The notes under the pieces are model-generated. The model was not told the DNA's origin and made no database searches. It saw only the letters and a list, made by a program, of their open reading frames with translations. This document shows positions 23,800 through 37,174 of a DNA stretch of 64,000 nucleotides, in pieces. The position numbers and the translations under genes are program-made. The DNA is from Chaetoderma sp. LZ-2023a (Eukaryota; Mollusca; Caudofoveata; Chaetodermatida; Chaetodermatidae): positions 142,854,233 through 142,918,232 of the forward strand of contig CM067359.1 of NCBI GenBank assembly GCA_034401795.1. The letters run 5' to 3'. Numbering within the stretch: position 1 is the first letter of the stretch; each line of letters opens with the position of its first letter.

Positions 23800-26655
23800 T
23801 CAATTCAGCTTTTAGGCACCACCTTCCCATCGACGGTATAGGCCAAGGCATCCTTATCGCGCTACCCAAGCCCAAGAAGCCACCTGACACACACACACCC
23901 CAGCCAATCTGCGGCCCATTGTGCTCCTTAACAGCATACGGAAAATCATATCCAATGTTACTCTATACCGCATCCGAAACAAGATCGACGACTTCACCGG
24001 ATCATGTCAACGCGGCTTCAAACGTGGACGCAGCTGCGCAGACATTGTATGGGCTCAACGCATGCTTGTGTCGGTAGTCATGTCCAAACACTGGGATTTC
24101 CACAAAATGGGCATTGACATGTCACGCGCCTTCGACACAATTAAACGCTCAAAGATCCTAGCTGTACTACGCCAGGCCAGTTGCAATGAAGATGAGCTAC
24201 GACTAGTGAGACTACTGCTTGCAGACACCAAGCTGAGAGTACGAGTCATGTCAGTGAAGTCTGTAGAGTTTGAGACATCAATCGGCTCCCCACAGGGAGA
24301 TGGTCTTCACCTGTCACCTGGCTGCTGCATTTAAATCCATGCGGGAAAACTCCACAAGACCAAACCTCCCCCCCCCCCCCCCCGTGTCAATACTGGGAAT
24401 GCCGCTAGAGATGGAATAGGCCGACGATGTGGACTTTATAGATAAGGAAAAGAAACCCCTTGACGAACTTCTCCCAATTGCTGCAAGCAAACTAAAAATT
24501 GAGAATCTCTATGAATGAATCCAAAACAGAGTTCACCCACATATTAGAGCTGGGCGGTATTGAAATTTACAAGACGGTATCGGTACCATGAACAAATCCC
24601 GCGGTACCACGGTATACCGTCATCTGAGGTCGAGGCATGCCGCGAAATTAGAACAAATTTTTTTCATTTCCTTTTCATTTCCATCTCCAATCAACGGTAA
24701 ATATAGGTCAAATAAATAAATCGCCTTTCTGATTTAGAGAAGAAAAACATTATGGCTATTGCGACTGTTTAGTTTCACGACTTTATTAGGTTAGGTCACT
24801 ATTTTTATTGACATAATTCACGGGAATATCGGTCAAAGTGTGTGGTCGACTCGCTAATTATAACCCGCTGTTTGAGACAGTGGAGCGCGCTATTTTCAAT
24901 CTGGGTTGTTCTTGCTATTAATGCGTGCGACCAGCAAACGCTAAATTTATTTTGGCAGTCGAGCGCGTTGATAAACAGAGTCCAGACAAAATACGCGAGT
25001 ATTTAACCGAGGCCAGTGTTGTACTCTTTTATTTTTGTTGGAGTCGTGAAAACAGGCCTATACACATGCATATAACACGACATTGAACGTAGCCGGTTCC
25101 AAAGCCTCTGATAATTACCGAGTACCCGATATGCAGACTCGTTACTCGCCATGCTTCACGTGAACAATGCGTGTAAATAGCTATTTCCGCGAACTTCCGA
25201 CGTGTAGCCAGTTGAAAAATGAATTACAAAAACGAAAACACTACAATTTTTAGGTGTCGTTACTTAAACTGGATTTAATCCTTAAAGAAATTTCTTAAAA
25301 CAAGCCAGAAAAATAAAAAAATAACTTCAAAGCTGCTCGTTGTTAATAAATTAGCACGTGATCAAAATGGCGCGAACAAATACTACGTTTTAGTAAATTT
25401 TCATTGATAAATTCAGCAATGTATTTTCCCACGGTCTAGTTCATAAACAACCAATCAAACACGTCTTTGCGAGATTGCTGTTGCGTTTGAATAGCACGCA
25501 GTTTGTACGCTATTTTGTTATTCTAGAGTGTTTGTTCGGTGACAAAATGCTTGGAGTAATAAATTACAAATAATAGAAACGGGAATAGGGAATATATTAT
25601 AGTGTAATTACTACCGACAGACTGCCAGAGAATGAGTTTAGATGTTTTAAACAAAGCAATTTTACCGTGAGACTTTCAAGACGTACGGTTGCCATACAAT
25701 TCTGCAGTCATTATTTTGTAATTGACGTCTTGATGTTTGTCTTTACAAACCCTTTCACCTCGACTCGGCAAATAGTTATGGATGCCTGTATTTTTGGCAC
25801 TATTAGCACCTATTTACCCTTGGTAAAGTCAGATTTTATGGATCTATTTCTCAAATATTGCTCCAACATTATGGACGGTATTTGGAAATGTCAACGGTCA
25901 CGGTATCGGTTCACGATATACCGCGGTCCTCATGGTACTACCGTCAGACCGCCCAGCTCCACCACATATACCTATCTACAAAGCATGAAACTAATGACGA
26001 TCCACTCTGTGGCGCCGAACCATGGAGGAAAAGTAAAATCCCGGGCTCACTGCTTTGCAGTACTGCTGACATTGCTGCACCCTACATCATGGGGAACATA
26101 GCTTTCCAGTCCTTCTGGAAGCTAAGGATTCGTAGATCAAAGCTGCCCGTGGTAAAAAGACTACGTTTATACAATGCAACCTGCGTATCCTTGGTGATGT
26201 ATAACTGTAACAGCTCGGCAGCTCCAAAGGCAGCTTTAGACAAACTTGACGCCTGCCACCGCAAACACCTACGCACCATCACTGGACACCGATGGCCAGA
26301 GAGCATAATTTCCAACGATGTACTATACAAGATGTGTAATACGCCTCCGCGGTCTGTAAAAGTCGGCCAGCAAAGATAGTCCATGTTTGGCCATGTGCTA
26401 AGGATGCCAGAAGACACACCAGCACAGAGAGCCTTGGAATGCGCCTTACTCAGCGCCAGCAAATACGGAGCCAGGAGAGGGCGCGCTACGAGGTGACCTC
26501 AAGAAAGCAGGATTAGGTACGCTCAAGTCAAGAATGGACCTAAGGAAGCTAAGGATTTTGCCTGAGGACAAGACACAGTGGCCAAAAACGAAGAACTGAT
26601 TGCAGCTGTATGATGTTTCTACTACTACAGCCCAGAATACAGTAATCATACATAT
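23800..26655 (+). mobile_element. 5'-truncated LINE copy 1, interrupted by a hAT element
   Basis: This copy starts inside the reverse transcriptase domain (proline-rich LPKPKKPP region near 23860) and runs to the 3' end (atacagtaatcatacat near 26635). Visible RT motifs are IDMSRAFDTI (24117-24146) and IGSPQGDGL (~24280-24305). Next comes a C homopolymer (24368-24383) that shifts frame, and then an ADD triad preceded by TAG at 24417-24419. Downstream segments (26100-26460) encode the conserved LDACHRKHLRTITGHRWPES region. It is homologous to the minus-strand copy at 60.9-64.0 kb. A 1,417-bp hAT element splits it at 24545-25961. Confidence 0.85.
24545..25961. mobile_element. Non-autonomous hAT-type DNA transposon
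   Basis: The left end reads TAGAGCTGGGCGGT and the right end, reversed, TGGAGCTGGGCGGT, so the terminal repeats are 14 bp with one mismatch. Both flanks carry CCACATAT (24537-24544 and 25962-25969), an 8-bp target duplication as expected for hAT. The uninterrupted site exists in the homologous LINE at ~61640-61655. Inner ends repeat ggtatcggt/ggtaccgt blocks in inverted order. No frame resembles a transposase, so it depends on another element. Confidence 0.9.
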
Positions 26656-26897
26656 ATATATTTACATACTATAGTATATTATATATATTATAGTAGGGGT
26701 GGGAGGGGGAGGTGGTGGGGGGTGCGTTGGGAGGGGGTGGGGGTGGTAGTGGTATGCATGGACAAAAATTCAAATGCCTGTGGTTGATGTCATGTGAAAA
26801 AAAAGATCAAGTACCGCGGAAGATTGAACTGAATGTATGTAAATGAAATATGAGATTAGAAAGTAATTTATGTCAGTCGTCTCACGTCACTTATATA
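26656..26897. other. Non-coding, G-rich
   Basis: G-rich stretch at ~26694-26755 (ggtgggaggggg type) between the LINE end and the Tc1 element. No gene. Confidence 0.5.
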
Positions 26898-28544
26898 CAC
26901 CTGTGCAAAAGTTAAGCACCACCCTATTTTACGCACATGCGAGGGTATATTCATGTGCTATGAAGAAAGCAATAGCATAAACATTTATGTACCCACCCAT
27001 CTTAGTGCAAGAGGTAATAATGTAACTAGAGGAATGCTGATTATGATGGTGGGGAAACACTGTATGTTTTTGTTTGAACTTGAAAACGAGGCCTGAATAT
27101 GGTTACGTTGACACAACTGACAACTATTGCCCTACAGTTGACACACGTGGCTAGATTGTCATTAATGGTGTCTGAAAACGAAGTTTAACATCTGTGCACG
27201 AGTTTGAGACTGTCATTATTAATACCGGGTATATCCACCTTGTGCCTGGATGACGGCCTGGACACGACGTCTCATGCTGGTCACCAACCGACTGATACGC
27301 CATTGTGGTATTCGTTGCCATTCAAGATGGAGTGCGTCTGTTAATTCCTGTAGGTTCTGCACAGGAGGATCCCTCCTTCTCACCATGTTTCCCAGAATGT
27401 CCCAGATATGCTCAATAGGGTTCATGTCAGGGCTCCTTGCTGGCCATGGTAGGGTTTCGATGGCATTCTGGCGGAGGTATTCATGCACAGCTCTAGCACG
27501 ATGTGGTCGGGCGTTGTCATCCATGAATATAGGGTGGGTTCCAGGTGCATGATTTACAAAATGAGGGACCACAACTCTATCCAGTATGGAATCTTGATAT
27601 CTTTGTCCATTTAGTGTTCCAGGTACAGTCAACGGATCCAGCTTACAATCAAATGAGATGCACCCCCATATCATAACGGAACCTCCACCAAATGGAACTT
27701 CTTCCATGATGTTACGTTGGTCGTACGCCGTGCGTCTGGACCTCCATACACGAGTTCGACCATCTGTGGCATGAAGCAGGAACCGACTTTCATCGGACCA
27801 GTGTACCCGTCTCCAGGATCTCATGTTCCAGTGTCTTCTTTCGTTGCACCACCTCAGACGCTCCTCTTTGTGGTGTGCAGTGAGGAGAGGACGTCTGACA
27901 GGTCTCCTAGCTTTCATGCCAGCAGCATACACTCTCCTTTTGACGGTAGACATTGACACTCTATTGCGCGTTTCCCATTGCTGGCTGAGCACTCTGCTGT
28001 TGGTGAATGGAGATCTCCTAACAAGGCGTACTAGGGCTCGATCATCACGGGCAGTAGTCTTCTTCGGTCTTCCAGATCTAGGCCTGTCCTTCACCTCGTT
28101 AGTTTGCCCATGTTTTGCAATCAAACGACTGATTACAGTATGGTTAATGTTCAGCTGTCTGCCAATCTCACTGCATGACATACCAGTGGTATGCATGCCT
28201 ATGATTTGCCATTTCACACGATCACTTAACCTTCCTCTTGCCATAGCGGTTCACAATCAAGAGCTAATTCTCTCTGTACAAATAAACCACGGTCATGAAC
28301 ACAAAATTCCTAATCTTGTCGCCTAAATCTGTATGTCATGTTCTACACCTCAAACTGGACTTTTAACACGTGTGCTGTTTCCCGCCACGCACGGACATCA
28401 AGCGGCGTGAAGTCATGCATGCATGTGCATTTCGTACTTGGAATTATGTCAGCTAACGCGGGGACAAAAAGTATGGCAGCCTAGTTGTACCATCATGTTT
28501 CTACGTTCTATTGTTTTTGCTGGTGCTTAACTTTTGCACAGGTG
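26898..28544 (-). mobile_element. Tc1-like DNA transposon, apparently complete
   Basis: Perfect 24-bp terminal inverted repeats lie at 26898-26921 and 28521-28544; the first 20 bases are CACCTGTGCAAAAGTTAAGC. Each end is flanked by TA (26896-26897 and 28545-28546), the Tc1/mariner target duplication. The 1,647-bp element contains one uninterrupted transposase gene on the minus strand with ~300 bp of non-coding sequence at each end. Confidence 0.93.
27219..28244 (-). CDS. Tc1 family transposase, DD34E
   Basis: A 341-aa protein that cuts and rejoins its own element at TA sites in the nucleus. The N-terminal half has two helix-turn-helix segments (about residues 8-45 and 65-115) joined by the AT-hook-like GRPKK at 58-62. 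The catalytic triad is Asp151 (HWSDES), Asp243 (MDDNARPH) and Glu278 (NPIEHIWDIL), with 34 residues between the last two, which defines DD34E. A Gly-rich loop (FGGGSVMIWG) sits at 185-194. The length is normal for Tc1 transposases. The ATG used gives the first helix-turn-helix intact. There is no stop or frameshift, and terminal repeats are perfect, so this copy may be young or active. Confidence 0.95.
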   Translation of the reverse strand: MARGRLSDRVKWQIIGMHTTGMSCSEIGRQLNINHTVISRLIAKHGQTNEVKDRPRSGRPKKTTARDDRALVRLVRRSPFTNSRVLSQQWETRNRVSMSTVKRRVYAAGMKARRPVRRPLLTAHHKEERLRWCNERRHWNMRSWRRVHWSDESRFLLHATDGRTRVWRSRRTAYDQRNIMEEVPFGGGSVMIWGCISFDCKLDPLTVPGTLNGQRYQDSILDRVVVPHFVNHAPGTHPIFMDDNARPHRARAVHEYLRQNAIETLPWPARSPDMNPIEHIWDILGNMVRRRDPPVQNLQELTDALHLEWQRIPQWRISRLVTSMRRRVQAVIQAQGGYTRY

Positions 28545-28546
28545 TA

Positions 28547-29955
<1,409 letters not shown>

Positions 29956-29959
29956 TGCG

Positions 29960-30475
29960 AGAATGGAATGCTTCCTGTTGTTCTTAAGACATTAAGACAA
30001 TCTTATCCAAATTTGGAGCGAAGTAGCCATTTTCAAAATAGACATTTTACGCATTCTTTAATAACTGATTCTGCTGGTTCCCAGAATATATGCCAATGTG
30101 GGGGAGGGTGGGTGAGTGGGGGATGGGGGTGGTGGGTGGTGGTGGGGGTCGAAAACGCAACAGCAAAAGCTTTTACCAACAGTTTACGAAATAGAAATTG
30201 TACCCATTCTTTAATGACTCTTGTTCTGCTGGTGCAATCTATTCCAAACATGGGTGGAAGCTTGCCCATGTGGTCTAGAACCTGGATGCCAATTGTGTCG
30301 CCAAAGGCGAAAACGCAATAGATGTCAGCAACATTGTTTTCAAAATAAACATTTAAGCATTTTTCAATAACTCTAATTGAGCGATCTTTCCGAACTTGGG
30401 TTGATGTGTGTCTGTGGGGTATGGCAATGGTCAAAATCTAAACCACAACAGCAACAGCTTTCTGGAACATTGTTA
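29960..30475. repeat. Degenerate tandem repeat
   Basis: Related blocks (cattctttaat(a/g)act, ttctgctgg, gcaacagcaaaagctttt) recur at roughly 140-170-bp intervals. G-rich interruptions lie at 30098-30155. Confidence 0.55.
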
Positions 30476-31430
30476 GCTCACCTGGCCTGAAGGTCCAAGT
30501 GAGTTTATGCCATGGCGGCCGTCCATCGTCCGTCCGTCCGTCATTTGGCTGTCTGTCAAAACGCATCCCCTTATTTATGCTTTGACGGATATCAACCAAA
30601 TTTGGCTGGAACGATCCTATGGTGGTAGGCTCCAGAGCTTCTATTCAGAATTTTGATTAGTTGTTTTGGGTTTTTTGGGGGTGGAGTGGGTGGGGGGGGG
30701 GGGGGTGGGGTGGGGGGGGGGGGGTGGGGGTGGGTCGTCTTGGATTCTCCGAAAATTGTCCGGAAGTCATTTTAAACACTACTCCAATATAAATGACCCG
30801 ACTTCAACGAAACTTTGGTGGACTAATTCTAGACTGGTGGGTTTCAATGGTTCTAACGAGAATTTTTATCGGTCAATATTTCTGACGGCCATCTTGGATT
30901 TACCGAAAATTTCTGGAAATCAGTTAAACGCCTATTCTTCATTAAGCACTTGGCCAATTTCAAGCAAACTTGTTTGGGAAGACCCTAGAGTGGTTTGTTT
31001 CAGAACTTATATACAGGATTTTGATTGGTCTATTTTTTCGGTGGCCATCTTGAATTTTCCTAAAATGGCAGGAAATCGTTTAATACACTACTCGTTAACT
31101 GCTTGGGCAATTTCAATCACACCTGGCTGGAAGGATACTGTCGTGGAAGGTTTCAGATCATGCATACAGAATTTTGATTGTTCAATTTTTCAGGCAGCCA
31201 TCTTGAATTTTCCGGAAATCGGTCAAACCCTACTCCTCATTAACCACTGGCCGATTTCAAGCAAACTCGGCTGGAAGGACCCTATGTTGGTACGCTTCAG
31301 AATTGGTATACAAAACAAGACTGCTTCATTCTTTTTGGTACCCATCTTGGATTTTCCTAAACACGGCTGGACATCGTTTGCAATGCTACTCCTCATTAAC
31401 CGCTTGTTCCAGTGACTGGCTTGTTATCGA
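30476..31430 (+). repeat. Dispersed AGCTCACCTGG-type repeat with ~150-bp degenerate tandem units
   Basis: It opens with agctcacctggcctgaaggt and a gccgtccatcgtccgtccgt block, then a G-rich run (30683-30740). A ~150-bp unit containing ggccatcttgaattttcc then recurs near 30736, 30891, 31047, 31200 and 31343. The unit happens to keep one plus frame open for 249 codons (30666-31415), but the divergence pattern is that of a repeat, not a protein. From memory, repeats opening this way are widespread in mollusc genomes. Confidence 0.7.
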
Positions 31431-31965
31431 AACTGACATATCAGGAATTGCCGTACGAAGCAGGCTGAAACTCATTACATTTAATTTCATCGATACCTAA
31501 GGATGATTAAAGTTTGTTCGAGAATTTGTTTCTTGTTGAAACATGGTTGTCATGGACCAATCTAAGGTTCAATCTCATTATGTGGTCAGCGTCCAGCATT
31601 AAGTTCCCACTAAATAGTATTTCTACTTATTCCAATTTTGGATTTTATGCATTTTTACTGCTCAATTTAAAGCGTTATGTCTGTTCAAATGCTTTAGATG
31701 AAATGATAATGGTCGAGGTGAGCGCTAAGGACCTTTGGCATCCGCACGTTGTTTTCAAACTAGACACTTGACCTTACGACAACGACACAGGTATTGAACC
31801 AGTTTGCCCATGTTTAGATACAGTTCTGTGTACCCTCCTGCCAATAAGCCTGTGAATATGAAAGGCTGCATGAACTGTAGATTTACTAGGAGTCGTAGTC
31901 CAAGAACAGTCAGTAATAGCCCTGGTTGATTTATTGCCTTGTCCACATTCCACCCGACCCATTCT
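31431..31965. other. Non-coding, no gene seen
   Basis: Short frames on both strands without recognisable motifs. Confidence 0.35.
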
Positions 31966-31969
31966 CCCC

Positions 31970-32480
31970 AACTCCCACCACACCTGTGTTCGGATCGACC
32001 TTTACATTGTTTCTGCAGCCAGGAACAAACATGTCCGAACATGTTATGCGTCATCAGCATTTAGCAAGACATATTCCCACGATTCCACCATTGGTGTATG
32101 GGTCGACCTGCCCATTGTCTCTTCAGTGGGAAGCAATAGATCTACCTACTGAAGAATTGATTAACTTCATATGGATTGAGTGTTAAGGCTTTTAGCACTT
32201 AGGTGCGATCTTCGTTCAGTAACAATAGATCTACATAGATAACTCAAACCTGCCCAGTGCCTGTTCAGCCAGGAACAAACATGTCCTAACATGTTATAGC
32301 TTTGACAGCATTCCTCACCACCAAGCCTCTCCAACCCCACACCCACTGTGTTTGGATTGCCTATCCCATTGGCTCTTCAGCAAGTAGGCCTACCAATAGA
32401 GCTATGTACTGAAGAATCCATTAACTACAATTGAGTGATTGTTAAGACATTAGTTTTTGGGTGTGATATTCGTCCGGGAA
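31970..32480. repeat. Degenerate ~250-bp tandem duplication
   Basis: ccaggaacaaacatgtcc occurs near 32019 and 32269, and tactgaagaat...attaact near 32147 and 32406. Two diverged units lie side by side; a third partial unit may follow to ~32560. Confidence 0.6.
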
Positions 32481-32763
32481 CAATAGAAATGTACTGAATG
32501 GATTCTGCACTGATCCCCACATTCTCTTCATCCAGGGAACAATACATCTATGTACACACACCCTAACCCCCACTAGTCATTTCACTTGTCGTTGCACCTG
32601 TCAATCATCGATAGATCTACATACTGAACGACTGCGGCGACCAAAATTGGTCGAGAACTGGTCATGTGACCTCATTTGGACACGCCCATCCCTCATTCTT
32701 TTCATGCCTCGTTACACCTGTCAATTATCAATAGATCAACATCCCGAAAGTCTGCGGAGCGCT

Positions 32764-32976
32764 GTGTGCAACACTAATTGGTCGAGAGGGTTGTGACATC
32801 ATCTCATTTGCATATTAGGCCACGCCCACATGCCCATATATGGTCATTGGTGCGGGACCTTTAAAGATATATATAAAATTAGATCACCCACCATGACCAT
32901 TTATATGAATATGGGGGTGAACTAATATGCAAATGAGATGATGTCACAACCAGTTCGACCAATAAGAGTTGCGCAC
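32764..32976. repeat. Hairpin/MITE-like inverted repeat
   Basis: Arms at 32764-32817 and 32923-32976 share gacatcatctcatttgcata in inverted orientation. Inner arms (32824-32850 and 32888-32916) extend the match, leaving a small loop. A second ttggtcgaga block at ~32645 suggests an older neighbouring copy. Confidence 0.75.
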
Positions 32977-33074
32977 ATCTAGCTATCTACATCGAAATAC
33001 TCTGTATCGAAATGAAATTTTTCCATGCTCTTACAGCTTGGACTTTTATTATTCTAAGGTTGATTTTCATCCAG

Positions 33075-33184
<110 letters not shown>

Positions 33185-33427
33185 GCTGCATTAAAGCAAT
33201 GCTAATCTCATCTCAAATGTTGTACTGCACCGATAGAATATGGTTTATAGATTCCATATCATTCATATCCTGTCACATTCCCTGATCTGTATCGCAATTA
33301 CCTGCTTTGTAATATCGAGTAAATGTTGAACAGTGATCGACACCATTTTGTCTCCTCAAGCTATTGTGTGTGATGTCATGTAAGCTCCAATGCATCACAT
33401 TCTTTATTATGTAATGCTCATCTCATT

Positions 33428-33510
33428 GAATATTTTGAAACTAATTTGACTGGAAGTTGTTGCTGCCTATGGCAACAACAACTTCCAATCAAATTGGTTT
33501 CAAAATATTC
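33428..33510. repeat. Near-perfect 83-bp palindrome
   Basis: Arms 33428-33462 and 33473-33510 are inverted copies (gaatattttgaaac / gtttcaaaatattc at the ends) with a ~10-bp loop. A diverged relative lies at 21975-22045. Likely a minimal foldback MITE. Confidence 0.8.
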
Positions 33511-33849
33511 AACAGATTACCTGTAGGATTGCTTTTATACCACATTGCCAAACTATAACTGGCGCCTCTATGACTGGGCGTATTTATTATACCGAGGCAG
33601 ACACACTAGGGTTTTTCTGATTGGTTGAAAAGTAAATCATGACAGCCATCATAGGGTGTAGAAATGTACCAACATTTAACTACTAAATCCTGAATATCTT
33701 TCCTTAGCTGCGTGATAAAAAGCTTAAAATTACCTGGGTAGTTTATGACCGGCGTGTTAGATCACCTGCATAGCTATCAAGAGATGGGATTAGTTATCCT
33801 TTAAACTTTTTGAAACAACATTTGTATTAGCAATGGGTTATCATATTTG

Positions 33850-34590
33850 AAAAAAATGTGACAGAAGTGTTCTCTGTGATGATTATGATTATGAATAGTC
33901 CTCGTCAAAAGGAAATCGATTTAAAAAAAAAAAATTCAAATTTTTTCTGCTACATTGACCTTTTTTCAAACTACATTTACATAAACAAAGGATTATCTGA
34001 TTTGAATAAAGCTTCACAGGTTTGTTCTATACGATGCTTAGGACTAGTCCTAAATCGATTTTCAAATTTTGTCCATACTTTGCGGAGATTGAACTTTTGA
34101 TTATTTTAGGGATGATTTATATGCAGGTTATAAGTCCAGGTTAAGTTTTTGTCTGAATTAAGCTTTTTCAAAAGACATTTACATCAGCAATGGCTTATCT
34201 GATTTCTAGAAAATTCGTTGATTTGCTCTATGGGATGCTTAGGACTAGTCCACATAAAAAAGAAAGAGATTTTCTTATTTTTCCATATTTTTCGGCATTT
34301 GAACTTTGACTATTTAAGGGCTGATTTACATGCATGTTATAGGTATTAGGATGTGTTTTTCAAATGGCAATTTAGGCAACAAGGGATTATCTGATTTGAA
34401 TAAAACGTCATAGATTTGTTCTGGACGATTTTTAAGACTAGTCCACGTCAAAAGGAACCTGATTTTCAAATTTTATTCGTATTTTTATCGGCATTTGAAG
34501 TTGGACAATTTTATTCCTGGTTACAGATTTTTACAACGTGTTTACAGCATTTGGACTTTGATTATTTTAGGACTGATTTGCATCCACGTT
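33850..34590. repeat. Degenerate ~195-bp tandem repeat
   Basis: A block like ttatctgatttgaataaa followed by cttaggactagtcc recurs near 33992, 34194 and 34386, with weaker flanking units. AT-rich, no coding signal. Confidence 0.65.
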
Positions 34591-34792
34591 AAACTTTTTT
34601 CAAATGAAGTAGTAGATATATAAGGCTGTCAGAACAGAACGTGGTGGGAGCCGCGGATCGTGGATTGGTGGCTACGGGAGGGAGAGGGAGGTGGTCTGTC
34701 AGAACAGAGTGCCAGCTGGCTGCGATGTGTGTTTTACGACGTAGGGACCACCCAACCTCCAGTGGGCCCCAATTCATTGTTCAGACCATGGC

Positions 34793-35250
34793 ATGCAAGT
34801 ACAAAACTTCTATTTAGACCTACGACATCATAAGTTTATTCACGCCAAGCAAGTACAAAACTTCCACTACAAACCCATAGGTTTACTCATAAGATTCCGA
34901 ACCATGGATACACGCAATCACAATAAGTTCACAGATGATGAGGTGTATTACAACGTAGGGCCCACCACGACCCATCACAGCGAGCCACCCATTCCAGCAC
35001 CATACAGGAAGACCAAAGCAGAGACACGCCTGTACCCATACAGGAAGCCCAAAGCAGAGACACGCCTGCATAAGAACCTCGCATATGAGGAGAGCGATGT
35101 TGATGCTATTTGTCTAAAAATCTAATTTCTTCTAAAAAATCTAGCAACACATTTATTTTGTTTCAATAGCATCATTCATATGCATTGATGGACTGCCCAA
35201 ATGTGATGTCTGTATATTGTATATTAAGCACGAAATAAATAATGTTGGAT
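34793..35250 (+). other. Possible terminal exon with 3' UTR of an unknown gene
   Basis: A frame of 110 codons (34793-35125) ends in TAA and is followed by ~110 bp of AT-rich sequence with AATAAA at about 35235. The product is basic then acidic. It repeats (Y)RK(T/P)KAETRL twice near residues 71-92 and ends in an acidic stretch, as in a cytoplasmic tail. No start context, domain or splice acceptor could be confirmed; the cagacc/tttag stretches upstream of ~34790 are only candidates. This is the only host-gene-like segment I can see in the window. Confidence 0.3.
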
Positions 35251-35845
35251 CTTGAATCTTGAATCATATTGATACAGTGGATCGTCAGCAGATGATCTAA
35301 ATACTGTCTTAGTTCTGTCATAGCCATTGCTGTCAGTGGATAGCCTCTGATCCCTAACTCGTGTACTGTTGGTGGTTTTTGGGCGAGTAACTCGTCTACT
35401 ACTGTTGGGAATGTTAGGTCAGGAGAAGTTCTTCATGACTCAAGTGATCTATTTGCATAGTCGCCCATGTCAGGTAATGACCCTGACACCTTTTCCTACC
35501 ATGCTGCACAGCCTACGCCATGCATGTAACTCCATAGTTCTTTGGGGTAACCCATGATTGAGTTTCAGATTCAGTTAGCTTGATTGATTGAGATTCTGTT
35601 ACCTATACAGTTGCGTTTCTCTAATAGGGCGTCACCTGGTGGGGGCCTGTTCTGAAACACTTATTTTATAACTACTAGCTTTTTATAATTTATTATTTTA
35701 TAAGCCAAGTGTTTACTGTCAATTAGGTTGTCCAATAAGACAGCTTTTACTGTCTATGGTAAGTGAGTGTATGTGGTCTGTGAGATGGAGCAATAAGACC
35801 GATTTTACTGTCACACTGAATCAAACAAACACGTAGTCACGACCA
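35251..35845. other. Non-coding, no gene seen
   Basis: Only short frames. The copy A virus-like homology starts to the right of about 35850; no terminal inverted repeat was recognised here. Confidence 0.35.
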
Positions 35846-35879
35846 GTGTCACATCAGCATGAGGGGATTACTCACAGGC

Positions 35880-36219
35880 CCTTCCAGCTGCCTTGGCAAC
35901 GCTCACTTGGCAGAATGCTAAAGTGCCTACCATCTAAACCTCTGCAGACTCTAGCATGCTCACATGTGACACAGAGAATCTGGTGTTGTAGCAGGAACAG
36001 ACAACCCCGCCCTACCCTTTCTACAACACAGAAGTGGCAGGGTGAAAGCAGTCATAGATGTTTTTCCGCAGATGATCGCGTTAGGGATTGTACTGAGAGG
36101 CATCCCGGAAGTGGGCCGACTTGGCATCTAATATCATGGCAGTCTCAGTTGTCCGGACACCCGCACTCAGTACCATGGCAACGAGAACAGATACAAGTAA
36201 TAAATAGTGGTGCTAGCAT
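35880..36219 (-). pseudogene. Small secreted or membrane ORF, copy A (broken)
   Basis: Homologue of 59811-60228. On the minus strand a hydrophobic N-terminal segment is followed by TETAMILDAK, a block shared with copy B, and then a TAA about 27 codons later. Weaker similarity to the cysteine-containing C-terminal half of copy B continues to about 35880 in other frames. An ATG at 36219 follows TATATAG but is out of frame with the hydrophobic stretch. The function is unknown; the position next to the ~325-codon gene is the same in both copies. Confidence 0.45.
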
Positions 36220-36226
36220 GTTGGCT

Positions 36227-37174
36227 CTATATATGGAGGGTTAAACCAAACAGGGTGAACCCGTCGAGAAATATGTGTGTCAGATCGAGCCCTGTGCGAG
36301 CCTCGATGCGGATCTTCATACCATCTGGGGCAGGTCTTAGCAGCTTCACTTTACCACCAGCTAGAGGCTGCAGCTCTAGCACAATGGGTGTTGTTTTCAG
36401 ACATGTGAGCCCATCACGCTCGAGCAACTTCACTGAGCCCTTCACCTTCGAGGAGTGTGACACGCCATCAACCCGTAAGACTCCCTCCTGAATATTGATA
36501 GCTTCCTCTGGTCCATCAAAGGGGTGACGCAGCAGGAGATTTCCTCCAGTGACCCCAATCCTATGACCCACTGCAACTAGGGGTGTACCATCTCCTATAT
36601 AAGTCAGGAAAGATTCCCCCCCCCCCCCCCCTGTTATAAAGCTTCTTGGCCATGCCATCGTTCTTCGCAACAGTAGAGACGGGCGTGACCTCCAGGTCAA
36701 TAACTACGCGCACCAATTACCACGAGGTCCAGCGCGGTACCACACCACGTTCTTTTCGAAGACTACCTGCAGCTGGTTCACCAGGGTCAACACCACACCA
36801 TCATGTGACATCGGTGGGGCATGCTTCCCAGTCGGCTCTAAGACATGAACGCTGAGATCAGCGTCCAAAGTGCTAACATCCTCAACCTTGTCCAGTGACT
36901 GTTCTATCAGGGGGTGGAGGATGAACTTCTTCTTCGAGAAGTCATAGCAGAACAATATTTTGCCCCCATCCCTCTCTTGACACAGACGTTCCTTCGAGAC
37001 ATCCTTTAGGTCAGTGAGCAGCTCTATACCATCTCCACCGACGGGATGGAGGGAGAATGTCTTGGAGTCTGCTCCATATTGGAGGATGAACGACTTGCCA
37101 TCGCTTTCCTTAACCTTGGCGGCATCATCTTTGAGATCAGCTAGACTGGTTGAGTGAGCAAATATGGGCTCCAT
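36227..37174 (-). pseudogene. Unknown ~315-codon virus-like protein, copy A
   Basis: Two consecutive frames (36704-37174, beginning MEPIF, and 36227-36700) correspond to one gene in copy B (58830-59808). The break falls just after WYRAGP. The second half crosses a C run at ~36617-36630 that has probably changed length. Conserved blocks are YFDSKKKFILHP-like, PPM(S/A)HDG, GVTGG and RVDGVSH; no domain is recognised. The C-terminal stop TAG lies inside the CATATATAG sequence that also serves as TATA box for the next ORF. Beta-rich, Gly-spaced sequence would suit a virion protein, but this is a guess. Start ATG 37174 faces the 138-aa gene across a shared promoter. Confidence 0.6.

Noticed and set aside
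27250-28326. Plus-strand frames of 79-167 codons
   Set aside because: Antisense shadows of the Tc1 transposase gene.
30666-31415. 249-codon plus frame
   Set aside because: The longest non-transposon frame, but it coincides with ~150-bp degenerate tandem units whose differences are not codon-like.
35846-36244. 132-codon plus frame at the left of copy A
   Set aside because: The minus strand is homologous to copy B coding sequence; the plus frame has no counterpart in copy B.
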